From NCBI RefSeq assembly GCF_001445655.1, contig NZ_LNBE01000010.1, positions 1 to 6,388 on the forward strand: a DNA stretch of 6,388 nt. Reading direction: 5' to 3'. The DNA is from Streptomyces roseifaciens (GTDB taxonomy: Bacteria > Actinomycetota > Actinomycetes > Streptomycetales > Streptomycetaceae). Below, piece after piece: positions 5,107 to 6,388 of the stretch (positions are counted from its first letter, which is position 1; every line of letters starts with the position of its first letter). The notes beneath the pieces are model-generated. The model worked only from the letters and a program-made list of their open reading frames with translations, was not told the origin of the DNA and ran no database searches. A program made the position numbers and the translations under genes.

Positions 5107-6108
5107 TCAGTACGCGGGCAGCAAGCCGATGGCCCGATAGGCCGCGTCCACCGTCGGCCGGGCGATCCTCCGCGCCCGCTCGGCCCCGTCCCGGAGCACG
5201 GCATCCACATAGGCCGGGTCGCCGCACAGTTCGACATGCCGCTCCCGCAGCGGCCGCAGGACTTCCAGCACGGCATCGGCGGTGTCCCGCTTCAGAGCGC
5301 CGTACGAGGAATAGCCGTCCGCGAGCTCGGCGGGATTTCCGCCGGTGCACGCGGCGAGGATCTCCAGCAGGTTCGCGATACCGGGCCGGGTCTCCCGGTC
5401 GTGGACGACGTCACTGCCGCTGTCGGTCACGGCCCGCATGATCTTCCGGCGCACGGCGTCCGGTTCGTCCAGCAGATAGACGATGCCCGCCGTCTCCGCG
5501 TGGGACTTCCCCATCTTCGCCGTCGGATCCTGCAGATCCATGACCCGGGCGGCCACCGGCGGCAGCACCGCCTTCGGCACGGTGAACGTCTGCCCGTACC
5601 GCTGGTTGAACCGCACCGCGAGATCCCGCGTCAGCTCGACGTGCTGCGCCTGGTCGTCCCCCACCGGGACCTCGTCCGCCCCGTACGCCAGGATGTCCGC
5701 CGCCATCAGCACGGGATACGTCAGCAGCGACAGCCTTACGCCGCCGCCCGCCGCGCGCTCCCGCACCGACTTCTCCTTGTACTGGATCATCCGCCGCATC
5801 TCGCCGTCGGACGCCGTGCACTCCAATACATAGGAGAGCCGGGTGTGCTCGTCGACGTGACTCTGTACGAAGACCGTGCACTGCGCCGGATCCAGCCCGG
5901 CCGCCAGCATGAGCGTGGCCGTCTGCCGGCTGAGGCGCCGAACCCGTGCCGGGTCGTGCTCCACGGTGAGAGCGTGCAGATCCACGACGCAGAACAACGC
6001 GTCGGCCTTGTGCTGGTCCACTTCCACCCACTGGCGGACGGCGCCGAGGTAGTTGCCGAGCGTCAGGTGGCCGGTGGGCTTGATGCCGCTGAAGATCCGG
6101 TTGGTCAT
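5107..6108 (-). CDS. trpS: tryptophanyl-tRNA synthetase, attenuator-controlled auxiliary (TrpRS1-like) type
   Basis: This is a 333-residue class I aminoacyl-tRNA synthetase, the normal bacterial TrpRS length, which charges tRNA-Trp in the cytoplasm. The N-terminal FSGIKPTGHLTLGNYLGA contains the HIGH-type motif (TGHLTLGN, 12-19). The substrate region has VVDLHALTV (41-49) and LLTYPVLMAADILAYGADEVPVGDDQ in the tryptophan-binding fold (about 128-153). The second ATP signature reads KMGKS (198-202) in place of canonical KMSKS. The C-terminal helices (about 230-333) are complete. Start 6108 has AGGGAG at 6120-6125 on the minus strand, 11 bases upstream, and gives the standard MTNRIFSGIKPTG beginning; the in-frame ATG at 6189 would translate through the attenuator terminator. 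The leader with tandem Trp codons shows regulation by Trp-tRNA charging. In S. coelicolor the TrpRS with such control is the indolmycin-resistant auxiliary enzyme. Resistance here is inference. Confidence 0.97.
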   Translation of the reverse strand: MTNRIFSGIKPTGHLTLGNYLGAVRQWVEVDQHKADALFCVVDLHALTVEHDPARVRRLSRQTATLMLAAGLDPAQCTVFVQSHVDEHTRLSYVLECTASDGEMRRMIQYKEKSVRERAAGGGVRLSLLTYPVLMAADILAYGADEVPVGDDQAQHVELTRDLAVRFNQRYGQTFTVPKAVLPPVAARVMDLQDPTAKMGKSHAETAGIVYLLDEPDAVRRKIMRAVTDSGSDVVHDRETRPGIANLLEILAACTGGNPAELADGYSSYGALKRDTADAVLEVLRPLRERHVELCGDPAYVDAVLRDGAERARRIARPTVDAAYRAIGLLPAY

Positions 6109-6153
6109 GGGGTGGTGCGCTCCCTGTCTGGAGGGGACGCCGCCACGGACAGC

Positions 6154-6181
6154 AAAAACGGCCGCCGAGGCGGCGGCCGTT
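6154..6181 (-). terminator. attenuator terminator in the trpS leader
   Basis: On the minus strand ACGGCCGCCG (6180-6171) and CGGCGGCCGT (6167-6158) pair perfectly over 10 bp around CCT. The outer bases 6181 and 6157 extend this by one A-T pair. A run of five T (6158-6154) follows directly. It is a textbook intrinsic terminator placed inside the 5' region of trpS, 45 bases before its start codon and after the leader peptide, which is the position of an attenuator. Confidence 0.92.
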
Positions 6182-6216
6182 GGGTGCATGCGCGAGGCAC
6201 GGAGTCGGGGCCGCCG
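6171..6216 (-). promoter_or_regulatory. antiterminator pairing of the trpS attenuator
   Basis: CGGCGGCC (minus strand 6216-6209) is complementary over 8 bp to GGCCGCCG (6178-6171), the upstream arm of the terminator. If the ribosome stalls on the Trp codons and keeps the 5' partner occupied, this pairing can form and block the terminator. It is mutually exclusive with both the 6208-6227 hairpin and the terminator. Confidence 0.8.
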
Positions 6217-6227
6217 TCAGGCGGCCC
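6208..6227 (-). promoter_or_regulatory. pause / pre-emptor hairpin over the leader peptide end
   Basis: On the minus strand GGGCCGCC (6227-6220) pairs with GGCGGCCC (6215-6208) over 8 bp around a loop TGAC that contains the leader stop codon. The 5' arm begins within the second Trp codon (6228-6226). A ribosome stalled there would melt this hairpin and release its 3' arm for antitermination. When translation runs through and releases, the hairpin can re-form and the terminator folds. Confidence 0.8.
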
Positions 6228-6258
6228 ACCACTGCTGTGTACGCACATGCCGAGTCAT
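6217..6258 (-). CDS. Trp-rich leader peptide of the trpS attenuator
   Basis: A 13-codon frame, ATG to TGA, encodes MTRHVRTQQWWAA. Two adjacent Trp codons (6231-6226) stand three codons before the stop, overlapping the pause hairpin. Trp is the rarest residue and the downstream gene is a Trp-tRNA synthetase, so the tandem Trp codons are strong evidence for a sensing peptide. No Shine-Dalgarno sequence precedes the ATG, which suggests a leaderless mRNA or a weak start; an in-frame GTG at 6246 is an alternative. It is too short to be found by ordinary gene calling. Confidence 0.9.
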   Translation of the reverse strand: MTRHVRTQQWWAA

Positions 6259-6265
6259 GCCGTCG

Positions 6266-6295
6266 ACCGTACGCCCCTGAAAAGTGCTTGCGCCA
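6266..6295 (-). promoter_or_regulatory. candidate promoter of the trpS leader transcript
   Basis: On the minus strand TACGGT (6271-6266) fits the actinomycete -10 form TANNNT, and TGGCGC (6295-6290) is a weak -35 at 18-base spacing. The ATG of the leader peptide (6258) lies 7 bases beyond the -10, so transcription from here would begin at or near that ATG and give a leaderless leader peptide. This agrees with the missing ribosome binding site. The -35 is poor, so this is only a candidate. Confidence 0.4.
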
Positions 6296-6300
6296 CTGGT

Positions 6301-6329
6301 TTGATGCGCCCTACGGGGTCGTGTAGAGT
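6301..6329 (+). promoter_or_regulatory. housekeeping-type promoter firing rightward, away from trpS
   Basis: TTGATG (6301-6306), a 17-base spacer, and TAGAGT (6324-6329) match the TTGACN / TANNNT pattern of the principal sigma factor of Streptomyces. Transcription should begin near 6335-6338. No open frame with a start and family features is visible before the window ends, so the gene or RNA it serves lies outside. It stands back to back with the candidate trpS leader promoter. Confidence 0.55.
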
Positions 6330-6332
6330 TCT

Positions 6333-6377
6333 TCGAGTTGCCGCGGGGTCCGCAAGGACAGCGGGGCAGCCACTCGA
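6333..6377 (+). other. structured 5' region after the rightward promoter
   Basis: TCGAGT (6333-6338) is complementary to ACTCGA (6372-6377). Inside it TGCC (6339-6342) can pair with GGCA (6365-6368), and GTCC-GCAA-GGAC (6348-6359) forms a 4-bp stem capped by a GNRA tetraloop. Together these form a nested, interrupted stem beginning at the predicted transcript 5' end. It may be a regulatory leader or the start of a small RNA; the stems are short and no RNA family is recognised. Confidence 0.35.
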
Positions 6378-6388
6378 GCCGCACCGGC

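Noticed and set aside
6109..6189. The in-frame ATG at 6189 as a trpS start.
   Set aside because: It would add 27 residues unlike any TrpRS, translated through the terminator hairpin. Start 6108 has a ribosome binding site and the standard N-terminus.
1..6388. Mobile elements, CRISPR arrays, tRNA or rRNA genes, and phage defence genes.
   Set aside because: No transposase, integrase, regularly spaced repeats or tRNA-like cloverleaf was seen on either strand. The genes are ordinary chromosomal ones.

Overview
The window is high-GC DNA with Streptomyces-like features: GTG starts, GGAGG-type ribosome binding sites, GC-rich inverted repeats between genes, and gene families typical of actinomycetes. 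The neighbourhood of proC and an attenuator-controlled trpS resembles what I recall of the Streptomyces coelicolor SCO3334-SCO3337 region. That is from memory and was not checked.

Layout, left to right. A strong rho-independent hairpin (12-47) ends a transcript from outside the window. Next come an ECF41-type sigma factor with a SnoaL-like C-terminal domain (129-1034, +) and an FAD/NAD(P)-dependent oxidoreductase (1071-2165, +). Between them, starting 2 bases after the sigma stop codon, is a match to the promoter motif reported for ECF41 sigma factors (TGTCACA, 16 nt, CGTC). It is placed so that the oxidoreductase mRNA would be leaderless. The pair therefore reads as a self-contained regulator and target module. 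A SulP-family anion transporter (2095-3696, -) converges on the oxidoreductase and overlaps its last 71 bp in antisense. A 435-bp gap between divergent genes (3697-4131) holds inverted and direct repeats but no convincing gene. It separates sulP from proC (4132-4941, +), the last enzyme of proline synthesis. A GC-rich convergent gap with two nested inverted repeats (4942-5106) separates proC from trpS (5107-6108, -), a tryptophanyl-tRNA synthetase with a KMGKS motif.

The best-supported regulatory system lies upstream of trpS. It comprises a 13-residue leader peptide with tandem Trp codons (MTRHVRTQQWWAA), a pause hairpin over those codons, a mutually exclusive antiterminator, and a rho-independent terminator with a T-run 45 bases before the trpS start. 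This is a complete ribosome-mediated transcription attenuator: scarcity of charged tRNA-Trp should raise synthetase expression. The arrangement is known for the auxiliary, indolmycin-resistant TrpRS of S. coelicolor, so it is probably a conserved instance and not a new system. The leader peptide may itself be leaderless. At the right edge, a good housekeeping-type promoter on the + strand fires away from trpS into a structured 5' region that runs off the window.
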